Part shown: positions 22,262 to 33,273 of the stretch, piece after piece
How positions within the stretch are numbered: position 1 is the stretch's first letter
Layout of the letters: the number at the start of each line of letters is the position of its first letter
Assembly (NCBI RefSeq): GCF_003473485.1
Contig: NC_053042.1
Span: 12,110,501-12,174,500, forward strand
From: Medicago truncatula
Lineage: Eukaryota > Streptophyta > Magnoliopsida > Fabales > Fabaceae
Reading direction: 5' to 3'
Length of the DNA: 64,000 nt
Notes under the pieces: generated by a model
What the model saw: the letters and a program-made list of their open reading frames with translations, nothing else
The model's database searches: none
Told to the model about the DNA's origin: nothing
Program-made: the position numbers and the translations under genes

Positions 22262-22605
22262 TCAAAGTGTCCATTCATCATCCTAAGGCTCCTCAAATCA
22301 AAGAAATTATTTGGCAACCTCCTCCGGCCTTGTGGATCAAATGCAATATAGATGGAGCTTCAAAAGGAAATCCTGAGACATCAGTTTGTGAAGGCTTTGG
22401 ATTCTGGTATGGTTTGGCAAGAGGTTCCTTTATTTATTAATCTTTTAATTGTTAAGAACAAATTAGGATGGCCAATTTTTAGGTTCTGTAAGTGATCTTT
22501 TAGGAGTTTTGACCTAGTCCCCTCCCTTGTTTATATTCTTTTTAATATATTTTGGGTTGGTTAGCATTTTGCTACCAATTTTTTGATTAAAAAATAAATA
22601 AATAA
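22262..22605 (+). pseudogene. LINE RNase H fragment with 3' end
   Basis: The plus strand reads EIIWQPPPALWIKCNIDGASKGNP (given in parts: W-x2-PPPALWIKCN and NIDGASKGNP). This is the start of the RNase H domain found at the C-terminus of plant LINE polyproteins; the first catalytic Asp is in NIDGA. It breaks off after about 45 residues. The sequence ends in an A-rich ATAAATAAATAAA stretch at about 22592-22604. Confidence 0.7.
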
Positions 22606-22918
22606 AATTAGTCACTCGTTCTACTCATCAATACTAAAGTATTAGTCTCTAAAGTACTCATGCTAAACTACTATCATTTTATATTACTTCCTAAATCAAA
22701 TAAATATGTATAAAATTATCACACCATAACAATTACACATATAAGGAAAAATGATCACACAATTACTAAGACACCAAAGTAATTATTTATGAAATAAAAT
22801 AATTAGAAAAAGATGGTCGTTAAATATAATTAGAATATAATTATGCACACACTTATTATTAATCTAACATACACAAACATATCACAATAATTAATAGTGC
22901 AGATATATATGTATAATT

Positions 22919-22963
22919 ATCTAAAATAATAGCTTTTTTTTGACAAAATCTAAAATAATAGCT
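22919..22963 (-). repeat. Micro-insertion with 16-bp target-site duplication
   Basis: ATCTAAAATAATAGCT at 22919-22934 and 22948-22963 flank 13 bases: T7 then GACAAA. On the minus strand this is TTTGTC plus A7. Confidence 0.7.
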
Positions 22964-23171
22964 AGTGATTTGATAGAAAAATATATATAAATATATTAAA
23001 ATATAGTAAATAGAAAAATTGGGGCGTTACAGCTAGTGCATGTATGAAGTTTATTTTATTTTTACTCAATGAATAGTTTTTGCCTAGATTGATTCAAAGA
23101 TGTGATATCTAAGATTAGTTTTTTTTTTTTTTTTTTTCAATGATAATGAAATTTCAAAAATATTAATCATT

Positions 23172-23220
23172 AATTATAATTAAGTTTCCTTCAAAAAAAA
23201 TAAATTATAATTAAGTTTCC
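23172..23220 (+). repeat. Micro-insertion with 18-bp target-site duplication
   Basis: AATTATAATTAAGTTTCC at 23172-23189 and 23203-23220 flank TTC plus A8 and TA (13 bases). Confidence 0.7.
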
Positions 23221-23313
23221 AAGAACTAGTTATAAATAATAATTTAATTTTTATTGCAAAGATTTGAACGGAGTCGAGGGTAAATTTGGCCAAATATAAA
23301 CTACTTTACCTAA

Positions 23314-23614
23314 TAGTTTCAAGGGTTAATAGCGTTTTTCATCCTTGTAATATATGTCATTTCCGGTTTTCGCCTCTATAAAATTTTCGGTTTGATTTGC
23401 ACCCTCGTAAAATTTTTATTTTCCGGAAAACATCCTTAATAGGCCAATCAAAAACCAAAATTTCTTGAAAAAATTCTGAAAATGGCCTATTAGGGGTGTT
23501 TTCCGGAAAATAAAAATTTTACGAGGGTGCAATTCAAACCGAAAATTTTATAAGAGCGAAAACCACAAATGACATATATTACAGGGTAAAAAATACTATT
23601 AACCCTAGTTTCAA
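23314..23614. mobile_element. Foldback MITE with 9-bp target-site duplication
   Basis: TAGTTTCAA at 23314-23322 and 23606-23614 flank a 283-bp element (23323-23605) beginning GGGTTAATAG and ending CTATTAACCC. Nearly the whole element is palindromic. GTTTTCCGGAAAATAAAAAT on the right mirrors ATTTTTATTTTCCGGAAAAC on the left. The 9-bp duplication points to the Mutator superfamily. Confidence 0.85.
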
Positions 23615-23918
23615 GTTAGTGAGATACCGTTCAAATGCATATCAGTAGATTTTTACCAAGACAGTCTCCACAATGATCTATGAACGTAAAAAAAATTCTT
23701 CTCTTATGTTTAGGACTGGAGGGAGTAACATAGACTAATTGAATTTCATGTTACATCAAAACTTTTATTAGCAGCTATAATTATATTATGAGAAGTGAAC
23801 ATTCTCGTTCTCTATACATATACTAGCAAACAAAGATCATATGAGACCAGCTATATTCCTTTCATACAATCCTCAAAACAAAACAAAATTCTCTTCATAC
23901 AATTTGAATGTATGTTGC

Positions 23919-24034
23919 TGATCCACTTACTAATAATAGTAACTCAGAAATAAAGATAAGAATGAACTAAAAATATCTGAACAAAACAATTTAATGCTAT
24001 TATTCTATTTCTGCCTCACCTTGCCTATAAATAC
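23919..24034 (+). promoter_or_regulatory. GRP-3 promoter block with TATA box
   Basis: GATCCACTTACTAATAATAG starts at 23919, AAAGATAAGAATGAA at 23952, and CTATAAATAC is at 24025-24034, 81 bp before the ATG. It is colinear with the GRP-2 block. The partial Stowaway end GGAGGGAGTA at about 23719 lies just upstream of the region. Confidence 0.65.
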
Positions 24035-24114
24035 CCAACATTTGGTCACTTCATTTTCATCAATCAATACTTTTCCTAGATACATATAAGTTTCATAGAG
24101 AGTACTTTATAAAA

Positions 24115-24760
24115 ATGAATTCAAAGGCTTTACTTTTCCTAGCCATGCTGTTGGCTACCATCCTTCTTATATGTGCAGAGTCTGCACCCAAAGACTTGGA
24201 CAACAAAGATGGTAATACTAGTTTTGAACATTTAGTATAATTTCCACCAATTATTATATATTTATTTTAACTTTACTAAGTTTAATAAAACTCTTATTAT
24301 TTGTACGTTGTATGGAAATAAGCTAGCTTCATTCTTAAAAAAACTTGAAATGGCGACATAAATTTAGAGATAGAAAAAGAATGAAAAATTTAGCGATTAA
24401 TTAAAAAATTTCCATTTTTAATTTTCGTCTTAATTTTAACTTTTTATAGTAGTGATTTATGTTGAGAATTTTACTACAATCTGATTGTATATATTTTCTT
24501 GATTTGTAGAAAAAATTGACACAAATGGATATTATGGAGGTGGAGGTTACGGTGGTCCATGGCGTGGTGGCGGCTATGGCGGTTGGGGCGGTGGTTATGG
24601 AGGTAGGGGTGGATATGGTGGATGGCGTGGTGGTGGATGGCGTGGGGGTTGGGGTGGTGGTGGCTGGCGTGGGGGTTATGGTGGCGGTCACGGCGGTTGG
24701 GGCGGTGGTTGGCCTAACGAACACCATGATGCTTATACTGACGCTGAACCTCATAACTAA
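24115..24760 (+). CDS. Nodule-type glycine-rich secreted protein (GRP-3)
   Basis: Exons 24115-24211 and 24510-24760, GT-AG phase 1 intron; product 115 aa. Exon 1 is nearly identical to GRP-2 (MNSKALLFLAMLLATILLIC, one Ser to Thr change, then ESAPKDLDNKD). Exon 2 begins EKIDTNGYYGG and has GGYGGPWRGG, GGYGGWGGG and GGWRGG repeats. It ends WPNEHHDAYTDAEPHN. With GRP-2 it forms one subgroup defined by the APKDLDNKD linker and the EKIDTNGYY start of exon 2. The intron carries the same CACTA-type MITE as GRP-2. AATAAA at 24793-24798 lies in the shared 3' UTR motif. Secretion is predicted; nodule function is inferred from the family. Confidence 0.9.
24330..24454. mobile_element. CACTA-type MITE in the GRP-3 intron
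   Basis: CATTCTTAAAAAAAC at the left and ACTTTTTATAGTAGTG at the right; the interior AATTTAGAGATAGAAAAA matches the element in the GRP-2 intron. The same position in both introns indicates insertion before the GRP-2/GRP-3 duplication. Confidence 0.55.
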
Positions 24761-25197
24761 GGATGAACTTGAGCTGTTAGGGTTACTACTACAATAAATA
24801 AAACTTCATGTGAAGTGTACTTAATAGAAAAAAGAAAAAATATATAATAAAAAGTTAGAATCATGTGTTGTATTGTACTTACTAAATAAATAACACTCAC
24901 GTACCTTGTGTTTATATTTCTTTAGTGTTAATGTCTTGTTTTCCTATTTTGTATAACCCTAAACCCTACACTCCAACACACAGTGGCAACTGAAGGATTA
25001 GATCAAAGTTTCAATTTATTTCTTTGATTATAGAAATAAATTTTGAGACCATATACAACGCTAGTATCATGATTGTGATACAAATTGATAAAAGTGCTAA
25101 ACTTGGTCAATAAAATTTATAATCTTAAATTGCAACAAGAACAAATCAATAATTATTATCGTGAAATTAGAGGCTATAAGGATTACTTGAAACCTGA

Positions 25198-25356
<159 letters not shown>

Positions 25357-25359
25357 TAG

Positions 25360-25620
25360 AATCATCGACAGATATTATGCCATGATTTAGTAAGTTGATT
25401 TTTGTTGGCAACCTGCCACAAAGCAAACGCCAAGCTGAAATAGAAACCTTTAAGGGCACCTGAGTGTGCCAAATAAGGTTTCCTAAATCATCTAACAAGG
25501 AGGAATTCTGAGTAGTGAGCAGTTAATAACCTGAACGCACCGAACAACCCCCCCGCAATGTCGGGGTGTCACTGCCAGTGATCTGAAACATTAGACTGAC
25601 GGAGATTTGAAGAAATAGGT
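25360..25620 (-). pseudogene. LINE zinc-binding (zf-RVT) fragment
   Basis: The minus strand reads HPDIAGG, then GAFRLLTAHYSEFLL and, with frameshifts, DLGNLIWHTQVPLKVSISAW and RLLCGRLPTKINLLNHGII. This is the zf-RVT domain at the C-terminus of plant LINE polyproteins. It ends directly beside the H2A fragment. Confidence 0.75.
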
Positions 25621-27730
25621 GATAACAATGCAATCAAGCATGTATCATTAGGTATGTATCAAAGTTATACCATATCAGAGGCTCGCTACAACTTACTTAA
25701 CAACAAGTATTATCAACAGGAAAATGATCTAGAGACACCTCTCTAACACATTGAGCGAAAAAGAATTAAAATGAGTGATGTGATAATATGATAGAAATAG
25801 AGAAAAAAAAATGAAGTGTTTGATGAGTTTTGAGAACTTTGGGATGTACAAATATAAGAGTTAGTCCCTAAAAGAAATATATAAGAGCTCATTATCAAAA
25901 TCTTATCGATCATATATAATTTATGGAAAGAGAGGATGAGAGAGAGAGAGGGACCTAGAGAGAGAAAGTGAGGTTGGGAAAGGCGTTTCAAAGGACAATC
26001 ATGAGAGTGGAGGTCCGGTGCCGGAGAAGCGACGGGAGCACTTCCGCGACCACTCAACCACGTCGTTCTTCTTTACTAACCTGCCGGAGGGGTTCAAAGT
26101 CTCAGTTCTTTGGACAAATTTTCTCAAGTTTGGTAATGTTGGGGAGGTGTATGTTCCATTGAAGACTGACCGCAGGGGACATAGGTTTGGGTTCGTCAAG
26201 TACCGGGACATGGTGGATGTGGAGGCGCTCGAGTCTCGTTTGGGGGAGATCTGGATGGATGATTCGAAGCTGCAGGTCAACAGGGCCAAGTTTGGGAGAG
26301 AGGTGAAGCGTCCAACTTCTATTTCGGTGAGGAAGGACGCAGTTGGAGGTAGAGGTTTGGAGGTTTTCAAGGACAGATCCTTCAAACAGGTGCTGCTAAA
26401 TCGTCAGAAGGATGTTGTTGGTCCGGCGGTCTTGCGAAGGTTGGTGGCGCTGCCTTCAGAAGACAGATTGAGGGAGTTAGAATCCTGCTTTGTTGCTGAG
26501 TTGTCTTTTCTTAGAGAGCCCAAACAGGTTCAACACAGTTTGGTGCTGGGAGGGTTGAACAAGATAGGTGTGATTCCTATGGGAGCAAATATGGTTCTTT
26601 TGAAAGCTGAAGATCCACACTTGATTGAGGAAGCAGAAGGTAGGAGTGATCCTTGGTGGAGAGGTTTGTTCAAATCAGTCAAACGTTGGGCTCCAAACTT
26701 GGTGTCTAAACAGAGGTTGATTTGGATAAGATGTTTTGGATTGCCTTTGCATGTTTGGGATGAGAAGACCTTTAAGAAGATGGGAGCTCTCTTTGGAGAG
26801 TTTGTTGATTTTGATGAGGAAACCATAGGCTTAAACAGAGTTGATATGGGAAGGATTTATGTGCTTTCTTCATCAATGGCCTTCGTAAATGAAAAGCTTA
26901 GGGTGGAGGTAATGGGGGTGGTTTTTGATGTATGGGTCGTGGAAGAGGTGGTGCCGGTGGCGGTTGGAAGGAGGGCGTTGGATTCCGATTGGCAGGAGGT
27001 CTCTGATGCGTCATCTCATGGCGGTGGGGATGGTGGCGTGTTGCCTGAGCTCTTGGAAGGGGGTAGTGAGGTCAGCCCTAGGGAACTAGCTTCCGTACGT
27101 GTTTTGCAGCTGCATGGGTCAAAGTCAAATTGTCACTTTTCTCTTCAGAGGAGACATTTGGAGTGTTCAGAGGAGCTTCCGTCTGTGGGCCAACCTTTAG
27201 GTGCTTCTTTGGTGAATATTTGTTGTAAGGATCCAACCTTGGTAGGACACCTGGAAAGTGAAGTACTACCCTGTGAGGAGCAAGTTCTGTATGCTGAAAA
27301 GGAGCTGTCAACATCTCCTAATCCTCCTCCTTCTTGCGATGGAATTGTGGGGCCACAGGAGGTAAGGTGCCTGGATGGGAGTGCAGAAGAGGTTTTGGCG
27401 CGTGGGATTGAAATGGGAGTGGAGTTAGGAGCTGATGTGGAGCTGGAATATTCTGATAGGAATATTAACAATACTGGGCCTATTTTTTCTCATGGGCTTT
27501 CGGTGGATATTTGTGGTCTGGAGGCAGATTCTATTTTTGCTAAGGGTGGAGTTAATAACAGGGAGGTGGGAAGAGTTAATAGTCATGTCCGTTTTCGATC
27601 CGAGGATTCAGACCTTTCGGAATTTAGTGATTCAGTAGGTGATTTTAGGGAGGAGCATGAAAGGAAGGTTTTGCACAAAGCAAAGTGGAGACTTAAGAAG
27701 AAAACTGGAGGTGGTAAATCTATTCCGCCG

Positions 27731-29111
27731 GGCACTGATGAAGGTTTTTCACCTCTCATAAAACTATTTACACGTAAGTATAATAGGATCGTGTCCACAG
27801 GGAGTTGCGTATTTCATAAACATTTTCACAATATTTGTCACGTTAAGTGTTTGGGTATAAATTGTTTGTTTGTGTAAAACTATTTTCCTAATAGACATAA
27901 AAGTAAAACGAGAAGAGATAGGGCTATTCCGCTTGCGGTCAGAGACATCAACCAAGCGTAACAGCTGCAATCTCTCGATCGATTAACGGATTCTAGCTTT
28001 TTAAACTATATTATCACAATCACTCGACAATATCATTCGTGTCCAAATGATATCGTTATTTCTAAGGGATCGTTTAAACATCGATTTCCCAAACATTTAA
28101 ACGATCACAAAGTCGTTTGGGTAGTTTAATCGACGATTTCCCAACCAATTAAATTACCCAAAAGCATTAAGTTCTAGATTAAAAGTGATTATCAAATATT
28201 AACATCCATGTCTAGAGTGATAACTTAAGATAGATTGTTATTCTATTTCTAGATTCAAAAGTATGTGTCAATATTATTTTGAATCTCAATAAAACAATAA
28301 AAGCAAGAATAACAACAATATTGAATAAATAAGCTAGAACCATATATTAAAAGATCAAAAGATTACATAATAGCTTGTTTGAATACCTCAAAACTACAAG
28401 AGTAGATGTAGCTACATATGTCTATGATAGCTTTGCAAAGGATGAAGAAATGGTGAAGATTCCATGACAAGATCCATGATGTCTCAACAAATCTTGGCTT
28501 GAATCTACACCTAACTACCTTGCTTTGTGTTTCTCTCTCTAGAAAAGCCCTAGTCTCTCTCTAAAACCAGAAAAATATGAATAAAAATGTAATAGCATTC
28601 TTGGAAAGAGAAGAGATAACTATTTATATGGGCTGACTGCGTGCCAGTTCGCTTAAGCGAACATCCAGGAAATCTCCAGTTGACCATTGAGGTGCTGCCA
28701 CGTGGTCCCTATCTTCTGAAGTTGGATGAACTTCGCTTAAGCGAAGCACAAGCGAACATGTGAGCGAACTTTCCTGGAGCTCACTGGAACTTTGTCGCTT
28801 AAGCGAACTGACCTTTCTTCATGAGCGAACTGGAAGCGTGCTTGTAAGCGAACATAATGGTTGCTCTCTGTAATTAGTTCGCTTAATTGAACAGGAGTTC
28901 GCTTAAGCGAACGGACCTTGGTTCAGGAGCTTCCTTCTTTTGGTCCTTGCTTGTCATTTCCTGCATAAATTGGGTAGAATCAGGCATGTAAAGCATAAAT
29001 GGTAAAATTGCACTCAAATGGTAGCTTTTCCTTAGATAACTTGCAAAACAAATCACTAATTTGCCTAAGTTAACACATGAAATATGTTACTTTTGAGCAC
29101 TTATCAGGCAC
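27731..29111. mobile_element. Solo LTR nested in LINE ORF1
   Basis: GGCAC at 27731-27735 and 29107-29111 is a 5-bp target-site duplication. The LTR (27736-29106, 1371 bp) begins TGATGAAGG and ends CACTTATCA, i.e. TG...CA with inverted TGAT/ATCA ends. It has no coding sequence. It contains a cluster of TTCGCTTAAGCGAA palindromes (28647-28912) and ATCGTGTCCACAGGGAGTTG near the left end. Solo LTRs form by recombination between the two LTRs of one element. Confidence 0.9.
28647..28912. repeat. Cluster of GTTCGCTTAAGCGAAC palindromes
   Basis: Perfect or near-perfect copies at 28647-28662, 28732-28745, 28795-28806, 28877-28892 (variant AATT core) and 28897-28912, with further AGCGAAC half-sites between them. 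All are within the solo LTR. Confidence 0.9.
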
Positions 29112-29534
29112 TGAGAATTTTGCTCTTAAAGAGGACCTGTTGCGTTGTAATAAAGGCAAAGGAAAGAAAAATTCCAAGACTAGTTTGTGTTCTTCTAATG
29201 GAGAAGCAGAAGCGGCTGGTAGTGGGAAGAGGGTCGGGTGGAAGGACGAAGGCGGCCTAGACCATAGGGGTAGAGTGAATGGTTGGGTGGATTCCTCATC
29301 TTCGGGGCTTAGATTCATACTTGATGAGGAAGGTATCCATAAGCCGGAATCACCGTTGCTGAAGGTAGGAGGGGATCCTTTGAAGAAGATGGAAGCATCA
29401 TCTCTGTATGGTATTCAAAATGAGCTAGGTGTATCGTTTACAACCCCAATAGGTGCTAATAAGAGTAGGTTGGAGAAGATGGAAGAGTTAGATGTGGAGA
29501 AGAAGGCTTTACGGGAGAGTAAATTGGTTAATCA

Positions 29535-30725
29535 ATGATCATCACAACCTTTAATATTAGAGGTTTGGGGGGTGCTTCAAAGAGGAACAAAATTAGAGAA
29601 TTAATGCGAAACAATAAGGTGGAATTTTTGGCTATTCAAGAAACGAAAATGGAGGAGGTTACGGATAATTTTTGTCACAAGTTATGGGGAGGGGTGGATT
29701 GTGATTGGGCTTTTCTCCCTTCCGAAGGTAACAATGGAGGTATTCTCTCTATTTGGAGTAACTCTAACAATACTACTAATTCTATTTTTGTTGGAGAGGG
29801 TTATGTGGGGGTGTGTTTGGATTGGGGAGTTTTGAAGCATAAATGCTATATCGTCAATGTCTATTCTAAGTGCGATTTACCGGCTAAGAAGAGATTGTGG
29901 GATAGGCTTGTTGAGTTGAAATCGACGTTGGGTGAGGGAGCTTGGTGCATTCTTGGAGATTTTAATACGGTGGGTAGTTGCGATGAACGTCGAGGGGTGA
30001 ATGAAGAGATTTCGTCTAGTCATCGGGAGGAGATCTTCCTTTACAATAATTTTGTGCGGAATATTGATTTGGATGACTTGAATGTGTTGGGAAGACGATT
30101 TACGTGGTACCATCCCAATGGAAGGGCAATGAGTCGCATTGATAGAGTTCTTATTTCCGAAGAATGGGGGCAATTGTGGGGGGACTCATCCCTTTGGGTG
30201 CTCCCTAGAGATGTTTCCGATCATTGTCCGTTAATTTTAAAAGAAGCCGGTTGGGATTGGGGGCCGACGCCATTCCGTTTTAATAACTATTGGTTGGAAA
30301 ATCGTGACTTTAAGCGGGTGGTGGAGGATGCTTGTAGAGGGGTTCATAGAGAAGGATGGATGAGTTTTGTCTTAAAAGAAAAACTTAAAGCTTTGAAATT
30401 GATCATTAAGGAGTGGCATCTTGGTGTTTATGGGGATTTGGAGGCTAGGGTGAGTAAGGCGGTGGAGGATATCCTTGTTTTGGATGTAAGGGGGGAGGAA
30501 GGATGGTTGAGTGAGGAAGAGGTGGATATGCGTAAAACTTTGTTTCGGGAATTATGGAGGCTCTTAAAAGCAAAAGACTCTAATATGGCCCAAAGAGCGC
30601 GAAATAAATGGCTTAAGGAAGGGGATACCAAATCCAAGTACTTCCATAAGTGTGTTAAGTCTAGGAGTGGTAGGAATTCCATCAAGGCTTTAAGGGTGGG
30701 GGAGGATTGGGTGAAATCTCCTTGA
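29535..30725 (+). pseudogene. LINE ORF2, 5' part: AP-type endonuclease
   Basis: 396 codons from ATG at 29535, overlapping the end of ORF1 by 4 bases. The endonuclease/exonuclease/phosphatase fold is recognisable: TTFNIRGLGG at the N-terminus, AIQETKM (catalytic Glu), ILGDFNTV, SRIDRVLIS and SDHCPLIL (terminal Asp-His). All the usual catalytic motifs are present. The linker toward the reverse transcriptase (WLKEGDTKSKYFHK) follows. The frame stops at 30723-30725 because of an internal deletion that joins it out of frame with the polymerase part. Confidence 0.85.
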
Positions 30726-32794
30726 ATCAATCGGCGTTTCTTAAGGGGAGGAATTTGGTGGATGGGGTGGTGGTTATTAATGAAATTGTGGATTACGCTA
30801 AGAAATTTAAAAAGGAGTGCTTGATACTTAAGGTTGATTTTGAAAAGGCTTACGACTCCGTGGATTGGGGGTTTTTGGTGTATATGATGAGGAGAGTGGG
30901 TTTGTGTAAAAAATGGATAGCTTGGATAAAGGCGTGTGTGTGTGGAGGGAGTATGTCGATTCTTGTTAACGGGAGCCCAACAGAAGAAATTAATATTCAT
31001 AGAGGCCTTAAGCAAGGAGATCCTTTAGCTCCATTCCTCTTTCTTTTGGTGGCGGAAGGTTTTAGCGGTTTAATGAGGAATGCTATCTGCGGTAATTTTT
31101 TTCAAGGTTTCAAGATGAAGGAAGATGGGAAGGAGTACTCTCATCTCCAATATGCCGATGATACGATTTGTATGGGGAAGGCAACCGTGGAGAATCTTTG
31201 GACTCTAAAGGCTATGCTACGTGGTTTCGAATTGGTTTCGGGCTTGAAGGTGAACTACCACAAAAGTTGCTTGTTGGGTATTAATGTGAATCCGGATTTT
31301 ATGGAGATGGCATGTAACTTCTTGAATTGTAGTCAAGGGAATTTCCCGTTCCGGTATTTGGGGTTGCCGGTTGGAGCTAATCCGGGTAGAGTTTCGACGT
31401 GGGATCCCCTCTTAGAGCACTTAACTAGGAGGTTGAATTCTTGGGGAAATAAGTATATAAGTCTTGGTGGGACAATAGTTCTCCTTAATTCGATCTTGAA
31501 TGCGATTCTGATTTTTCATCTTTCCTTTTTTAAAATGCCGGTTAAAGTGCGGAAGAAGATTGTGAGAATACAAAGGGAGTTCCTTTGGGGAGGGGAGGAA
31601 GGTGGTAGGAAAATTAATTGGGTAAAATGGAGTTTGGTGTGCCAACCTAAAGAGTATGGGGGCCTTGGTGTGAAGGATGTGTGGTGGATGAACTTGTGTT
31701 TGTTAGTCAAATGGAGGTGGAGGGTGTTGAATGGCGAGAATGCTCTTTGGAAGGAAGTGCTTGTGGAGAGGTATGGTACGAATGTACGTGCTAAGTTGGA
31801 AAGTGGGGTGGAGGTATGTCCACATAGTGCTTCTAAGTGGTGGAAGGATTTAGTTAATATGGATAAGAGGGGGGAGGAACGGTGGTTTAATGAGGAGTTG
31901 GTTAGGCGAGTGGGGGATGGTACGAGGACAAGTTTTTGGAGGGAGGGGTGGAGAGGGGGGATATTGTTTATGGCCAAATACAATAGACTTTTTTCTATTT
32001 CTAATCAACAAGATGCTTCGGTTAGAGATATGTGGGGGGATCTTGGTGTTGAGGGGAGTTGGAGATTTAGTTGGAGGCGTCGCTTGTTTGTGTGGGAAGA
32101 AGCTCTTCTTGCTAATTTGGAGGCCGATTTGGAAGGATTCACGTTGACCAATTTTGATGACAAATGGGTTTGGAATTTGGGAGACACGAAGGTTTACTCG
32201 GTTAAATCCTTGTATGATAAGTTGGAGAATGAAGGGAGGGTGGAGGAAACTCTCTCGGAGGCCGACAAGTTGGTGTTTGGTAACATTTGGAAGGCCGGTG
32301 TCCCGTCCAAGGTAACCGCTTTTTTTTGGAAGGCTCTCTTAGATCGAATTCCTTCTAGATTGAATTTGGAGATTCGACATTGTTTGCCACCGGATTCTGG
32401 TATAAATTGTGTTTGGTGTGAGGTAGGGGTTGATTCAACCTCTCATATTTTCCTTCATTGTGACTTGGCAAGGAATATTTGGTTAAAGCTAATGGAGTGG
32501 CTAGATTTTAGCTTTGTAATGCCTCCAAACTTGTTTATCCATTGGGAGTGTTGGAGTGGTGGAACTTCGAATAAGAAAATTCGAAAGGGCTTGAGAATGA
32601 TATGGCATGCGGCTATTTGGGTGTTGTGGAAAGCGCGTAACAATTGTATTTTTAACAACGAAGTCACTAGGTGGGTTGAGGTAGTGGACGAGATCAAGGT
32701 TTTGTCTTGGAGATGGTTGTTGGGTCGCTTTCAAGTTCCGGCGTGTCAGCTTTACGAGTGGGAATGGAACCCTCGTGATTGTCTTATGCGCTGA
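30710..32794 (+). pseudogene. LINE ORF2, 3' part: reverse transcriptase and zf-RVT
   Basis: Open from the deletion junction to the stop at 32792-32794, with no ATG of its own. It begins at SLNQSAFLKGR, inside the reverse transcriptase domain. It continues with LKVDFEKAYDSVDW, GLKQGDPLAPFLFLL and the catalytic QYADDTI (about residue 148 of this part). The thumb follows (FRYLGLPVG), then FLWGGEEGGRKINWVKW, and a C-terminal zf-RVT domain (IWKAGVPSKVTAFFWKALL, CVWCEVGVDSTSHIFLHC). Compared with the family about 150 residues of the N-terminal polymerase region are missing at 30.71 kb. The remaining frame has no stop, so the deletion is probably recent. Confidence 0.85.
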
Positions 32795-33257
32795 CAGGCT
32801 GTTGTGTGTGGACAGCAGGTTTGCGCTGCTGGTTATGGAGGCTTGGTTTGAGTTTTGTGTTTTTCTGCACATGCTGGCTGCGACTCTACCTGCTGCGGGT
32901 GTGCTATGGTCTGTACAGCAACTTTGTTTTTGGGCAGTTGTGTTTCCCTTCGGAGCTTTGCGGGTTTGTGAGGGGTGCACTTTGGTTGGGGCAATAGGTG
33001 TTGGCTGCTAGGTGGCTGGTTTTGCTGGTATGGGTGCTGACGTGAGGGTATGCCTGTGGTATGCCATATGTATATGCCCACGTCATTATTCTTTGGTTAT
33101 CTTTTGTTTTAGGGTGGTTTTTAAGGGGTTTTTGTTCGAGCTGATGTTTGTGTGGCAACCGATTTCCCCTTGTTTGTTTTTTTTCCACCCAAGCTTATTA
33201 GTGCTTCTTGCACGGGCTTGTTGGTTAATAATATTTTGCCGATTCAAAAAAAAAATA
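32795..33257 (+). other. LINE 3' untranslated region and tail
   Basis: GT-rich, non-coding sequence (TTTGGGCAGTTGTGTTTCCC) typical of L1 3' regions, ending in GCCGATTC and an A-tract at 33246-33257. Confidence 0.8.
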
Positions 33258-33273
33258 ATATAATTTATGGAAA

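Larger units (their letters stand above)
22606..23312. other. Intergenic, AT-rich, with two micro-insertions
   Basis: No gene recognised. It holds the short insertions at 22919-22963 and 23172-23220 and a T-run at about 23120-23138. Confidence 0.5.
26018..29538 (+). pseudogene. LINE ORF1 (RNA-binding gag-like protein), split by a solo LTR
   Basis: Two in-frame parts: 26018-27735 and 29107-29538. Collapsing the LTR and one duplication copy restores one reading frame of 715 codons including the stop. The N-terminus has an RRM (STTSFFFTNLPEGFKV, then HRFGFVKYRD). A DUF4283-like region follows (LIWIRCFGLPLHVWDEKTF), then a low-complexity acidic/Ser-rich part and a basic C-terminus. No ATG is in frame at the start: the frame opens with GTG at 26018, and the ATG at 26001 is in another frame. 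A small indel near the start is therefore likely. ORF1 ends at 29538 and overlaps the ORF2 start (ATGA at 29535). The product would bind LINE RNA in a ribonucleoprotein. Confidence 0.85.
25914..33273 (+). mobile_element. Full-length L1-type LINE with 16-bp target-site duplication
   Basis: ATATAATTTATGGAAA occurs at 25914-25929 and 33258-33273. The element between (25930-33257) starts with a GA-rich leader, carries ORF1 (RRM plus DUF4283-like) and ORF2 (endonuclease plus reverse transcriptase), and ends GCCGATTC plus an A-tract. A solo LTR (27736-29106) is nested in ORF1. Without it the LINE is about 5.95 kb. Complete termini with a near-perfect duplication imply a fairly recent insertion. The frameshift and deletion in ORF2 make it non-autonomous now. 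Confidence 0.9.

Noticed and set aside
26018-27877. 619-codon host protein with an RRM
   Set aside because: The DUF4283-like region, the following LINE endonuclease and reverse transcriptase, and the flanking 16-bp duplication show that it is LINE ORF1. Its last ~47 codons are solo LTR sequence.
28647-28912. CRISPR-like regular repeat array
   Set aside because: The repeats are palindromes with irregular spacing inside a plant LTR; there are no cas genes and the genome is eukaryotic.
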